A stretch of 39,344 nt of DNA, from positions 1-39,344 of the forward strand of contig JAQUUB010000035.1 in assembly GCA_028694115.1 (NCBI GenBank), written 5' to 3'. This stretch comes from Lachnospiraceae bacterium (lineage in GTDB: Bacteria; Bacillota_A; Clostridia; Lachnospirales; Lachnospiraceae). The notes beneath the pieces were generated by a model, which was given only the letters and a program-made list of their open reading frames with translations, was not told the origin of the DNA and searched no databases. The first letter of the stretch is position 1. Each line of letters opens with the position of its first letter. Below, one piece after another: positions 32,223-39,344 of the stretch. The position numbers were made by a program, and so were the translations under genes.

Positions 32223-32972
32223 CTATGAGACCATCGCATAAGTAATCATAATATCGTCAAAAAGATTGTCCTGCCTGACTAAAATTTTACCTACTTTCAT
32301 CATTTCAAGTACTACCATAAAAGTCACTACAATTTCCATTTTACTTCTTTGTTTTTCTAGTAAAGATCGAAAGCTGAACACTTTATGTTCCATGGCAAAT
32401 CCTTCTACATACGCCATCTTTTCTTCCATGTTCACCTCATCCTTTTCAATTTTCCCAAATTTACTGCGAATTGGATCCACTTTATCAACTTGGCGTCTCA
32501 TCATATCTTTAAAAATACCATTTAATTTTGACAAAGTAATCTCTCCAATTAACTGTTCATAGTCAACAGGATGTTTATATTCTGCAATCTCTTTTGGCAT
32601 CGTCTGAGGTTTATAAAGGACTTTGTTAGCACCTACCTGTCGATCTTTTAGTTCAAAAGACATGTATTTATACATCTTATACTCAAGCAGTTGCTTTACC
32701 ATCTCTGCCCTTGGATCTTCCTCTTCCCCCTCTTCATTCACTTCTTTGGGTAAAAGCATTTTACATTTAATGTCTAGGAGTGTTGCTGCCATAACCAAAA
32801 ACTCGCTCATTATGTTTAAATCACGCGTCTCCATATCCTTTATGTACTGCATATACTGGTCTGTAATGAGTGCAATCGGAATGTCATAAATGTCGACTTT
32901 ATTTTTATCAATCAGATGTAACAACAAGTCCAGGGGCCCTTCAAAAGCCTGTAGTTTTATGGGTATCGCCAT
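32223..32972 (-). CDS. scpA: Segregation and condensation protein A (kleisin)
   Basis: About 249 aa kleisin. N-terminal SMC-neck binding region IPIKLQAFEGPLDLLLHLID, KNKVDIYDIPIALITDQYMQ, then EFLVMAATLLDIKCKMLLPK. The C-terminal winged helix (FRSLLEKQRSKMEIVVTFMV, VLEMMKVGKILVRQDNLFDD) contacts the SMC head. It bridges SMC heads in the condensin complex with ScpB. Typical length. It is 60 nt downstream of the metallophosphoesterase gene; ribosome site is only AGAGAGAA. Confidence 0.97.
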   Translation of the reverse strand: MAIPIKLQAFEGPLDLLLHLIDKNKVDIYDIPIALITDQYMQYIKDMETRDLNIMSEFLVMAATLLDIKCKMLLPKEVNEEGEEEDPRAEMVKQLLEYKMYKYMSFELKDRQVGANKVLYKPQTMPKEIAEYKHPVDYEQLIGEITLSKLNGIFKDMMRRQVDKVDPIRSKFGKIEKDEVNMEEKMAYVEGFAMEHKVFSFRSLLEKQRSKMEIVVTFMVVLEMMKVGKILVRQDNLFDDIMITYAMVS

Positions 32973-33032
32973 CTTATTCTCTCTCTTGTCCTATTTTTTA
33001 CAACAGTATCATTTTACTATATTTGTGCCAAC

Positions 33033-33899
33033 TTATTCAAGGTGTTTCTTAAGCTTTAGTACCACAAGTTCCGCTCGGTTAAATATTCTGACATGAATCG
33101 AATGGTTTCCAAGCCCACGACTAAGAATCATCGTTGTATTCCCCTTCTGATATTTTCCACCATCATATTTAGGAAATAATGTGAGCTGTGGAGAAATCAC
33201 TCCTCCAATTCCAGGAATACGTACCATCCCCCCATGCACATGACCAGAAAGTACGACATCAGCCCCCCATTTTACATAGGACTCAAACTGGTCTGGATTA
33301 TGTGCAATCAAAAGATTAAAGGCACTCTCATCTTTCTTTCCAACGAGCTCTGAAATATGCGCAGCTGACACCGGAAAGAGCTTGAATTTTCTAAAATATT
33401 CTCTTTCCAAATTTAATCCATAGATTTTAATATTTTTATTTTCTATTTTTCTTGTCTCATTATCCAACAGTTTGATAGAAGTTTTTGAAAGCTCACGCTC
33501 AAATTCTTCCACTTGTTTTGGGTAAAGCTCTGGTCTTGTTCTGAATTTTCTCTCATGATTACCCATTCCATAGAAAAAAAGAAACTCTTCATCAAGTTTC
33601 TTCAAAAATCGAACCGTTTCACCTGTTCCCGTGGAATCCTTATAACCTTCTATCATATCACCTGCACTGATTACCGCATCAGGATTTACTTTTCTTAATG
33701 CCTGCAATAATTGTTCATTATGATTTCCATAAACATAATTATGCAAGTCAGCCAATACGGTAATCGTACAGTCCTCTTTTATTTTTTTAGATTCCACCTC
33801 ATACGTAGTAATTTTGAATTTTTTATTTTCCCTCTTAATCATTCCCACACAGATTAATATTGCAAAAAGAACCAATAAGAGTAGTTGCAATAAGTTCAT
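33033..33899 (-). CDS. Membrane-anchored metallophosphoesterase (YkuE/YaeI-like)
   Basis: About 288 aa. A single hydrophobic N-terminal anchor (LLQLLLLVLFAILICVGMI) precedes a calcineurin-like phosphoesterase domain. Metal-binding motifs in order: VLADLHNYVYG (D-x-H), VISAGDMIEG (G-D), YGMGNHERKF (GNHE), LIAHNPDQFE (H) and LSGHVHGGMVR (GHxHGG). All five conserved blocks are intact, so a di-metal active enzyme is likely. Relatives include UDP-2,3-diacylglucosamine-hydrolase-like and YkuE phosphodiesterases. The substrate is unknown; a lipid or nucleotide phosphodiester at the membrane is plausible. Own promoter overlaps the end of the carboxypeptidase gene. Confidence 0.9.
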   Translation of the reverse strand: MNLLQLLLLVLFAILICVGMIKRENKKFKITTYEVESKKIKEDCTITVLADLHNYVYGNHNEQLLQALRKVNPDAVISAGDMIEGYKDSTGTGETVRFLKKLDEEFLFFYGMGNHERKFRTRPELYPKQVEEFERELSKTSIKLLDNETRKIENKNIKIYGLNLEREYFRKFKLFPVSAAHISELVGKKDESAFNLLIAHNPDQFESYVKWGADVVLSGHVHGGMVRIPGIGGVISPQLTLFPKYDGGKYQKGNTTMILSRGLGNHSIHVRIFNRAELVVLKLKKHLE

Positions 33900-33948
33900 A
33901 TTATTATCCTATCCCAAAATCGTATCTATCTAAAGTATCTACTTTGTT

Positions 33949-33977
33949 ATCATATCATGAAACCTATCTATTTACAA
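33949..33977 (-). promoter_or_regulatory. Promoter of the metallophosphoesterase-scpA-scpB cluster
   Basis: On the minus strand TTGTAA (33972-33977), 17 bp, TATGAT with TGA before it as an extended -10 (33949-33954). The -35 lies on the stop codon region of the carboxypeptidase gene. It could serve scpA-scpB too. Confidence 0.62.
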
Positions 33978-35285
33978 AAGCATTTTAAAATATACCTTCT
34001 TTATATAGTCACTCATTCTTGCCTTCTTAACATCCATATCATAGACAATATCAACACTGCCCAATCGTTTTCCATTTAACATATAAACAGCTTCTCCAGC
34101 CTTATTTCCTTTTACAATAGGAGCCTGTGCAACCTCTTCCATCCGAATTTCTTTTACAATCCCTTTGAAATCTTCATTTGTTATAGACAGATAGCTAAAT
34201 GGGGAAGCATAGCTTACATCAACCTCATCTTCAACACCACTAACAACTTTTTGTGCACTCAGTGTGTCCTTATTTTCATCTTTGTAAACAGCACTTACAC
34301 TATATCCATAATTCAACAAAGTTACTGCATCATGAAAACGAACCTTATGATCAGGTGCTGCCATTACAACTGCAATTAATTCAACACCTTCCTTATTTGC
34401 AGTAGCGGATACACAATACTTTGCTTTATCTGTTGAGCCTGTTTTTAATCCTGTTGCGTATTCATATTGTTTCATTAGTTTATTCGTATTAGACAGTCCA
34501 AATTCTTCACTGCCTTTTGCTGTTGTATGGGTAATGTTCTCCATCCAGATTTTTGAGTATTCATGTATTTGTGGATATTTTATAATAAGCTCTCTGGACA
34601 TTTTGGCTACATCCCTTGCTGATGTTACATGACCATCTACATCAAGTCCATTACAATTCATAAAGAACGTTTTATCCATTCCAAGACCTTTTGCACGTTC
34701 ATTCATTCGATTGACAAATTCTGTTTCACTAGCGGATATAAACTCTGCCATGGCCACACATGCATCGTTTGCACTAGCAACAGCAATACATTTTATCATG
34801 GTATCTACCGTTTGCTTTTCTCCCGCTTCTAAAAACACCTGCGATCCGCCCATTGAAGCTGCATATTCAGATACTGTAACTTCATCATCTAACTCAATTC
34901 TACCTTCTGTTAAAGCATCAAAGATGAGTATCAGTGTCATAATCTTTGTAATACTTGCCGGACGTAATACCTCATCTGCGTTTTGTTCAAGTATTACCGT
35001 TTGTGTTGATGGCTCCATTAAAATGTAAGAAGGAGCAGATAATCCCAAATCTACGGTTATCGGCTCCTCTTCTGTTTCTGTTACTTCTGATGTATTTTCT
35101 GATACAGACTCTGCTATATCTTCTGTTGTTGTATTTGTCTCACTTACTTGATCCTCTGATTCATTGGCTGAAGCACTTAGCTCCTCTGCCCAAATTTGTA
35201 TAGCAAACGGACATAAACAATTGGTAGCAGCACTTCCTAACATCATTAGAATCAACAGCCAAGCAACTATTCTTTTTATGGACAT
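33972..35285 (-). CDS. D-alanyl-D-alanine carboxypeptidase (penicillin-binding protein, DacF-like)
   Basis: About 437 aa. Signal sequence RIVAWLLILMMLGSAATN, then an acidic Thr/Ser/Glu-rich linker (SEDQVSETNTTTEDIAESVS) that probably spans the outer wall layer. The DD-peptidase domain has PASITKIM (S-x-x-K), VASANDACVAM (S-x-N) and ATGLKTGSTDKA (K-T-G), all intact. A beta-rich C-terminal domain ends in DYIKKVYFKMLL, a likely amphipathic anchor. It removes terminal D-Ala from peptidoglycan. Start 35285 has AGGAGG 8 nt before it, whereas the longer frame from 35336 has none. A CCTAT/ATAGG hairpin overlaps part of that ribosome site. Confidence 0.92.
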   Translation of the reverse strand: MSIKRIVAWLLILMMLGSAATNCLCPFAIQIWAEELSASANESEDQVSETNTTTEDIAESVSENTSEVTETEEEPITVDLGLSAPSYILMEPSTQTVILEQNADEVLRPASITKIMTLILIFDALTEGRIELDDEVTVSEYAASMGGSQVFLEAGEKQTVDTMIKCIAVASANDACVAMAEFISASETEFVNRMNERAKGLGMDKTFFMNCNGLDVDGHVTSARDVAKMSRELIIKYPQIHEYSKIWMENITHTTAKGSEEFGLSNTNKLMKQYEYATGLKTGSTDKAKYCVSATANKEGVELIAVVMAAPDHKVRFHDAVTLLNYGYSVSAVYKDENKDTLSAQKVVSGVEDEVDVSYASPFSYLSITNEDFKGIVKEIRMEEVAQAPIVKGNKAGEAVYMLNGKRLGSVDIVYDMDVKKARMSDYIKKVYFKMLL

Positions 35286-35292
35286 CCCAAAG

Positions 35293-35312
35293 CCTCCTAT
35301 TGGCCTCATAGG
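35293..35312 (-). promoter_or_regulatory. Hairpin overlapping the ribosome site of the carboxypeptidase gene
   Basis: ATAGG and CCTAT (35296-35300 / 35308-35312) pair around a 7-nt loop; the ATAGG arm in the mRNA contains the first half of the AGGAGG ribosome site (35293-35298). It could lower translation initiation, though the stem has only five pairs. Confidence 0.4.
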
Positions 35313-35389
35313 TCTTGTTACTAATGTAGTTTGCATCCATAAAAATTATGACTTTTATTTATTGATTTTAGAAATCGTACAAACCAAAT

Positions 35390-35983
35390 TTAATAAAATC
35401 TTCTTTTAAATTCCCCATATGTATCTTTCACTTTATCAATCTTTTCACTGTAATGATTTTTTAACGCTCTGGCTAGTTGATATCCAAAGTCTAATACAAA
35501 TACAATTAATATGATTTTACATACTCTTAAACCAACATTCATTGATACTTTATCTGAAATATTCATCACGAAATTCTGTAGAAATCCGAATAAGAATAAC
35601 GTATAAAAACCCCAGGCAATTGTACTTTCCAGGCAGATAAGACCTTTATAATTACAGGGTTTATCATTATAATCCCACCACACTTCACCTAATACCTTGA
35701 GCATCAGCTTTGCAACCAGATATTCAAATGCGGTAGCAAGAATCGCTCCCGAAACATAAAGCCATATATAATGACTTGCCACAGGTTCTAATATAAAATA
35801 TGCGCCAAGTGCTCCGAAACCGTAGATAGGGCAGAACGGTCCTTTTGCAAAACCCCTGTTTGTAATTTTTCGATTACAAAATGACATATAGATAGATTCA
35901 ACTACCCAGCCCAACATACTGTACAAAATAAACCAAGATACAATATGATAAACATCTGTTCCAAGTAATTGCTTACTCCACAT
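35390..35983 (-). CDS. CmpB-like multi-pass membrane protein (putative ABC-transporter type IV)
   Basis: About 197 aa with five or so hydrophobic segments. VYHIVSWFILYSMLGWVVES, NRKITNRGFAKGPFCPIYGF and FEYLVAKLMLKVLGEVWWDY, along with CNYKGLICLESTIAWGFYTL, are what I recall of the CmpB/'ABC-transporter type IV' family. Despite the name no ATPase partner is known to me, and its function is unproven. GGGAGGG lies 5 nt before the ATG. It follows the rpsU terminator by about 30 nt with no promoter of its own visible, so it may depend on read-through. Confidence 0.82.
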   Translation of the reverse strand: MWSKQLLGTDVYHIVSWFILYSMLGWVVESIYMSFCNRKITNRGFAKGPFCPIYGFGALGAYFILEPVASHYIWLYVSGAILATAFEYLVAKLMLKVLGEVWWDYNDKPCNYKGLICLESTIAWGFYTLFLFGFLQNFVMNISDKVSMNVGLRVCKIILIVFVLDFGYQLARALKNHYSEKIDKVKDTYGEFKRRFY

Positions 35984-36011
35984 AGCACCCTCCCTTAATT
36001 TGTAAAAATAC

Positions 36012-36042
36012 TAAAAAAGTCCCTGACAAAGGCCAAGGACTT
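36012..36042 (-). terminator. Rho-independent terminator after rpsU
   Basis: Stem AAGTCC (36017-36022) / GGACTT (36037-36042) extended by a short inner TG/CA pairing, followed on the minus strand by TTTTTT. It begins 5 nt after the rpsU stop. Confidence 0.75.
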
Positions 36043-36047
36043 CATTT

Positions 36048-36224
36048 TTAGTTATATTTACGTTTACGAGCTGCTTCAGATTTCTTTTTACGTTTTACGC
36101 TTGGTTTTTCGTAATGTTCTCTTTTACGAATTTCCTGCTGGATTCCTGCCTTAGCACAGTTTCTTTTAAAACGACGTAAAGCGCTGTCCAAAGTCTCATT
36201 TTCTTTTACGATTACATTTGACAT
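36048..36224 (-). CDS. rpsU: 30S ribosomal protein S21
   Basis: 58 aa basic protein read directly from the sequence: [20 protein letters not shown], then [38 protein letters not shown]. This is the full-length Firmicute S21, with the Lys/Arg-rich C-terminal tail. It binds the 30S platform and assists initiation. It starts at ATG 36224 after a leader of about 75 nt with GGAGG some way upstream. It sits between alaS and the CmpB-like gene, framed by its own promoter and terminator. Very secure. Confidence 0.98.
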   Translation of the reverse strand: MSNVIVKENETLDSALRRFKRNCAKAGIQQEIRKREHYEKPSVKRKKKSEAARKRKYN

Positions 36225-36300
36225 ACTCTCACACCTAACCTCCCTTCAGTCCACTCAAGTAACACGACTGATTGGGTATTTTTTGTATGTTCCCACATAC
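36225..36300 (-). promoter_or_regulatory. rpsU 5' leader with a stem-loop
   Basis: The mRNA leader contains GTATGT-GGGA-ACATAC, an inverted repeat, then AATACCC and AGTC...GACT pairing, and a GGGAGG stretch about 15-20 nt before the start codon. Ribosomal protein leaders are often autoregulated by their product; no known S21 motif is assured here. Confidence 0.35.
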
Positions 36301-36307
36301 ACATTGA

Positions 36308-36335
36308 ATTATATCACAAATTTCAGATTCGTCAA
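36308..36335 (-). promoter_or_regulatory. Promoter of rpsU
   Basis: On the minus strand TTGACG (36330-36335), 16 bp, TATAAT (36308-36313) with an upstream TG giving an extended -10. It lies in the 117 nt between the alaS stop and rpsU. Confidence 0.78.
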
Positions 36336-36341
36336 TACTTT

Positions 36342-38981
36342 TTATTGAATTTGTTCATCTAAAATTTTTGTTGCTTCTGCAATAGCATTTTTTATTCCTG
36401 CTGGATTTTTTCCACCAGCCTGTGCCATATTAGGACGACCACCACCGCCACCACCAACAAGAGCTGCAATTCCTTTAATTAGATTACCTGCATGTGCTCC
36501 CTTTTTCATAGCTGCATCCGTAGCCATGGCAATCATGTTTACTTTTCCATCTGCATTAGATAATAGTACAATCACACCATCCGTAATCTTATCTTTTAAT
36601 TGGTCACCAAGTTCTCGCAGACCATTCATGTCAACACCATCAACTTCTGTAGCTAAAAGTTTCACACCCTTCACCTCAACTACCTGATCCATAACATCAC
36701 CCAAAGCTTCTTTTGCCGCCTTGCTCTTTAATGATTCATTTTCACTCTGAAGTGCTTTCATTTCCATCATTAAATGATGTAATTTCTCAGTCAATGTGTT
36801 TGGCGTACATTTTACCACCTTTGAAGCTTCCATCACTTCTTTTTCTAACTCTTTATAATAATGGAAAACACCATTCCCTGTTAAGGCTTCTATTCTACGT
36901 ACACCGGCAGCTACACCACTTTCCGAAAGAATTTTAAAAGCTGAGATAACACCTGTATGGTTAACATGTGTTCCACCACAAAGCTCCGTCGAGAAATCTC
37001 CCATTTTAACTACACGAACGGAATCCCCGTATTTTTCTCCAAACAATGCCATCGCACCTGTTTTCTTTGCCTCTTCAATGCTCATAACCTGAGTCGTAAC
37101 ACAAATATTTTCTGCTATCTTTTCATTAACGATTTCTTCTACTTTTTTTAATTCTTCCTGTGTCATAGCTGAGAAATGACTGAAATCAAAACGAAGTCTT
37201 TCCCCATCTACAAAAGAACCAGCCTGTTCTACGTGTGTTCCAAGAACTGTACGAAGAGCTTTTTGCAATAAATGTGTTGCACTATGGTTCTTGCAGGTAT
37301 CTACTCTTAAGGTTTCATCAACAGTTAAGATAACCTGATCATTCACCTTTAACATTCCTTTTGTAACTCTTCCGATATGTCCCACTTTGCCACCGAGAAG
37401 TTTTACAGTATCCTCTACCACAAATTCGCCTTCTGCTGTTTTAATCAACCCTTTATCTGCATTCTGTCCACCCATTGTTGCATAAAAAGGTGTTTTCTCT
37501 ACAAAAATGGTACCAACCTGACCTTCTGTTAACGCATCTACTAATTCTGTCTCTGTTGTAAGAACGGTTATTTTTGATTCAAACGTCAACTGATCATATC
37601 CCACAAACGTTGTCGTTACTTTTGGATCAATGGACTCATAAACAGTAACATCAGCCCCCATATAATTTGTGACTTTTCTTGCATTTCTGGCTTTATCCTT
37701 TTGTTCTTCCATTGCAGCCTTGAACCCTGCTTCATCAATGGTAAATCCTTTTTCTTCTAATATTTCTTTTGTAAGGTCGATAGGAAATCCATAAGTATCA
37801 TACAGCTTAAATGCATCTGCACCTGCAAGTTCTTTCTTTCCTGCTTTTACCATACTATCTTCCATATCAGCAAGAATAGAAAGGCCCTGATCAATGGTAT
37901 TGTTAAATTTATTTTCTTCCTGAGTCAGGTTATTTAAAATAAAATCTCTTTTTTCTTCTAATTCTGGATATCCATCCTTAGAACCCTCAATCACTGTTTT
38001 TCCAAGCTCTGCAAGGAATGTACCTTGTACGCCTAATAGCCTACCATGACGAGCTGCACGACGAATAATTCTACGAAGTACATATCCTCTTCCTTCATTT
38101 GTTGGAAGGATACCATCTGAAATCATAAAAGTAGCAGAACGAATATGGTCTGTGATTAAGCGAATAGAAACATCCTTATTCTCATCTTCTTTATAATTTA
38201 CTTTTGCAATCTCACATACTTTACTACGAAGAGCTCTTACCGTATCTACATCAAAAATAGAATCAACATCCTGAACAACCGCTGCTAAACGTTCAAGACC
38301 CATACCGGTATCAATATTTTTCTGCTCTAACTCCGCATAATTTCCATTTCCATCACTATCAAATTGTGTAAATACATTATTCCAAATCTCCATGTAACGG
38401 TCACATTCACATCCTACCGTACATCCTGGCTCCCCACAGCCGTATTTTTCTCCACGGTCATAGTATACTTCTGAGCATGGACCACAAGGACCTGAACCAT
38501 GCTCCCAGAAATTATCTGCTTTTCCAAAGCGGAAAATTCTTTCTGCTTTAATCCCTATTTCTTTATTCCATATTTCAAAAGCCTCATCATCATTCTCATA
38601 AATAGAGGGGTATAATCGATCTGCATCAAGTCCCACGACTTCTGTTAAAAACTCCCAAGTCCATGCAATTGCTTCGTGTTTAAAATAATCTCCAAAGGAA
38701 AAGTTTCCAAGCATTTCAAAAAAAGTACCGTGACGTGCAGTTTTACCAACATTCTCAATATCACCTGTACGGATGCACTTCTGACATGTTGTTACACGTT
38801 TCTTAGGTGGAATTTCCTGTCCTGTAAAATATGGTTTTAAAGGCGCCATACCAGAATTAATCAACAGCAAACTATTATCATTATGTGGCACAAGAGAAAA
38901 GCTCTTCATTGCCAAATGACCTTTACTTTCAAAAAATTCTAAAAACATCTTTCTTAACTCATTTACGCCTATGTTCTTCAC
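36342..38981 (-). CDS. alaS: Alanine-tRNA ligase
   Basis: About 879 aa, class II synthetase that charges tRNA-Ala. Class II motifs lie at the N-terminus (LRKMFLEFFESKGHLAMKSF, TFFEMLGNFSFGDYFK, NTDG-type region near NIDTGMGLERLAAVVQDVDS). The editing domain has NHSATHLLQKALR (H-x-x-x-H) and STELCGGTHVNHTG, four zinc ligands. The C-Ala domain ends in ALVGGGGGGRPNMAQAGG. Start is GTG 38981, with AGGAGG eight bases upstream. It is led by a perfect consensus promoter; the leader is about 50 nt, too short for a T-box, so no tRNA-sensing control is seen. Confidence 0.98.
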   Translation of the reverse strand: MKNIGVNELRKMFLEFFESKGHLAMKSFSLVPHNDNSLLLINSGMAPLKPYFTGQEIPPKKRVTTCQKCIRTGDIENVGKTARHGTFFEMLGNFSFGDYFKHEAIAWTWEFLTEVVGLDADRLYPSIYENDDEAFEIWNKEIGIKAERIFRFGKADNFWEHGSGPCGPCSEVYYDRGEKYGCGEPGCTVGCECDRYMEIWNNVFTQFDSDGNGNYAELEQKNIDTGMGLERLAAVVQDVDSIFDVDTVRALRSKVCEIAKVNYKEDENKDVSIRLITDHIRSATFMISDGILPTNEGRGYVLRRIIRRAARHGRLLGVQGTFLAELGKTVIEGSKDGYPELEEKRDFILNNLTQEENKFNNTIDQGLSILADMEDSMVKAGKKELAGADAFKLYDTYGFPIDLTKEILEEKGFTIDEAGFKAAMEEQKDKARNARKVTNYMGADVTVYESIDPKVTTTFVGYDQLTFESKITVLTTETELVDALTEGQVGTIFVEKTPFYATMGGQNADKGLIKTAEGEFVVEDTVKLLGGKVGHIGRVTKGMLKVNDQVILTVDETLRVDTCKNHSATHLLQKALRTVLGTHVEQAGSFVDGERLRFDFSHFSAMTQEELKKVEEIVNEKIAENICVTTQVMSIEEAKKTGAMALFGEKYGDSVRVVKMGDFSTELCGGTHVNHTGVISAFKILSESGVAAGVRRIEALTGNGVFHYYKELEKEVMEASKVVKCTPNTLTEKLHHLMMEMKALQSENESLKSKAAKEALGDVMDQVVEVKGVKLLATEVDGVDMNGLRELGDQLKDKITDGVIVLLSNADGKVNMIAMATDAAMKKGAHAGNLIKGIAALVGGGGGGRPNMAQAGGKNPAGIKNAIAEATKILDEQIQ

Positions 38982-39034
38982 TAAAATGTCCTCCTAAAAT
39001 CTATAATCATCTATTATTTCCCATGAACATTCCT

Positions 39035-39063
39035 ATTATAATGTCATAGTGCAACCTTGTCAA
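39035..39063 (-). promoter_or_regulatory. Consensus promoter of alaS
   Basis: On the minus strand TTGACA (39058-39063), exactly 17 bp, TATAAT (39035-39040): both boxes perfect. Expect strong, constitutive transcription of alaS. Confidence 0.88.
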
Positions 39064-39070
39064 ATAGGTT

Positions 39071-39287
39071 TTATTCTATTACTTCAAACAGATACATTCT
39101 TGCACTAAAGTCTGGCATATGGCGGATTCCCTCCTGATATCCTGTACCCCCAAAGGAAGGGCTCAGCCAAATGCCCGCATATTGAAAAAGATCTCCATAT
39201 GCTTCATAGCATTCCTTTTCCACAGTTTTGCAGTTAATTTTTAAGATAATATAGCTCGATTGCTTTATTTATAAGGCGTTCGGGCAT
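39071..39287 (-). pseudogene. Frameshifted small ORF upstream of alaS
   Basis: ATG 39287, with AGGA 7 nt upstream, opens MPERLINKAIELYYLKN and then stops. Skipping one base in an A5 run (near 39238-39242) continues into an open frame of about 55 codons ending at 39071: INCKTVEKECYEAYGD, LFQYAGIWLSPSFGGTGYQE, GIRHMPDFSARMYLFEVIE. The joined protein of about 71 aa looks real (balanced composition, a W-L-S-P-S-F-G-G motif) but I do not recognise the family. It is either a decayed gene, a sequencing error, or a +1 frameshift gene. The downstream frame has no good start of its own. Confidence 0.5.
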
Positions 39288-39344
39288 TTTTTATTCCTAT
39301 TTTATGTCATATTTATGTTGTCTATTTCTGTCTAGTATGATATA
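39288..39344. other. Window edge without a gene
   Basis: A/T-rich sequence upstream of the frameshifted ORF. TAGACA and TATGAC 17 bp apart could be a weak promoter on the minus strand, but I see no stronger signal. Confidence 0.25.

Noticed and set aside
38982..39040. T-box leader for alaS
   Set aside because: Leader is about 50 nt and lacks the T-box core and an alanine specifier stem.
1..39344. CRISPR array, tRNA or rRNA genes, insertion sequences
   Set aside because: Read-through of all gaps showed no regularly spaced direct repeats, no tRNA cloverleaf with CCA-ready end, and no transposase motif.

Overview
The window is low-GC DNA that looks like the chromosome of an anaerobic Firmicute, most likely Clostridia of the Lachnospiraceae type. 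Evidence for this is the strong AGGAGG-type ribosome binding sites, the scpA-scpB and flavoprotein-cmk gene order, a biotin-dependent Na+ decarboxylase operon with a lipoprotein-type gamma subunit, ECF and CUT2 transporters, and sigma-A-like promoters with 16-17 bp spacers. Taxonomy is inferred from gene content and style, not from a marker search. Every gene I accept is on the minus strand, so transcription runs from high to low coordinates. No tRNA, rRNA, CRISPR array, transposase or phage gene was seen.

Layout in transcription order. 39.3-36.0 kb: a short frameshifted ORF, alaS behind a perfect consensus promoter, and rpsU with its own promoter and terminator. 36.0-30.0 kb: a CmpB-like membrane protein, a D-Ala-D-Ala carboxypeptidase, a membrane-anchored metallophosphoesterase, scpA-scpB, a membrane diguanylate cyclase and a second D-Ala-D-Ala carboxypeptidase. 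28.7-17.5 kb: a sugar locus with an RbsB-like lipoprotein, a histidine kinase, a NarL-type regulator, a CUT1-type binding protein without its own permease, a second RbsB-like protein, RbsA-like ATPase, RbsC-like permease, class II aldolase, PfkB kinase and D-lyxose isomerase. 17.5-13.0 kb: azlC-azlD, then an ECF transporter (UPF0397-type S unit, fused double ATPase, EcfT) and a small acidic protein. 12.9-7.4 kb: a biotin-dependent operon (12S-like carboxyltransferase, lipoprotein OadG, biotin carrier, OadB, 5S/OadA-like carboxyltransferase) ending in a strong terminator. 7.4-0.1 kb: a glycosyltransferase-TetR pair with a clear operator/promoter, a CE2-like SGNH esterase, a thioesterase, a second TetR, an RpiR regulator, a flavoprotein and cmk.

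How genes work together: the sugar locus reads as a sense-import-degrade unit. A lipoprotein paralogous to the transporter's binding protein sits directly before a two-component system and may be its extracellular sensor. The isomerase, kinase and aldolase could turn an imported aldose into a ketose, a ketose phosphate and then trioses. The biotin operon encodes counterparts of all three soluble transcarboxylase subunits together with the Na+ pump beta and gamma subunits, so it may couple acyl-CoA/oxoacid carboxyl exchange to Na+ export.

The least expected signal is not a gene. At least four intergenic gaps carry the same kind of hairpin element, bounded by TGTGA/TCACA. In two of them it is joined on the same side by a GAAGAA...TTCTTC hairpin and a TGCCGCTACAAGC motif. 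The inner arms differ between copies but stay complementary, which suggests an RNA- or DNA-level structure kept by compensatory change.
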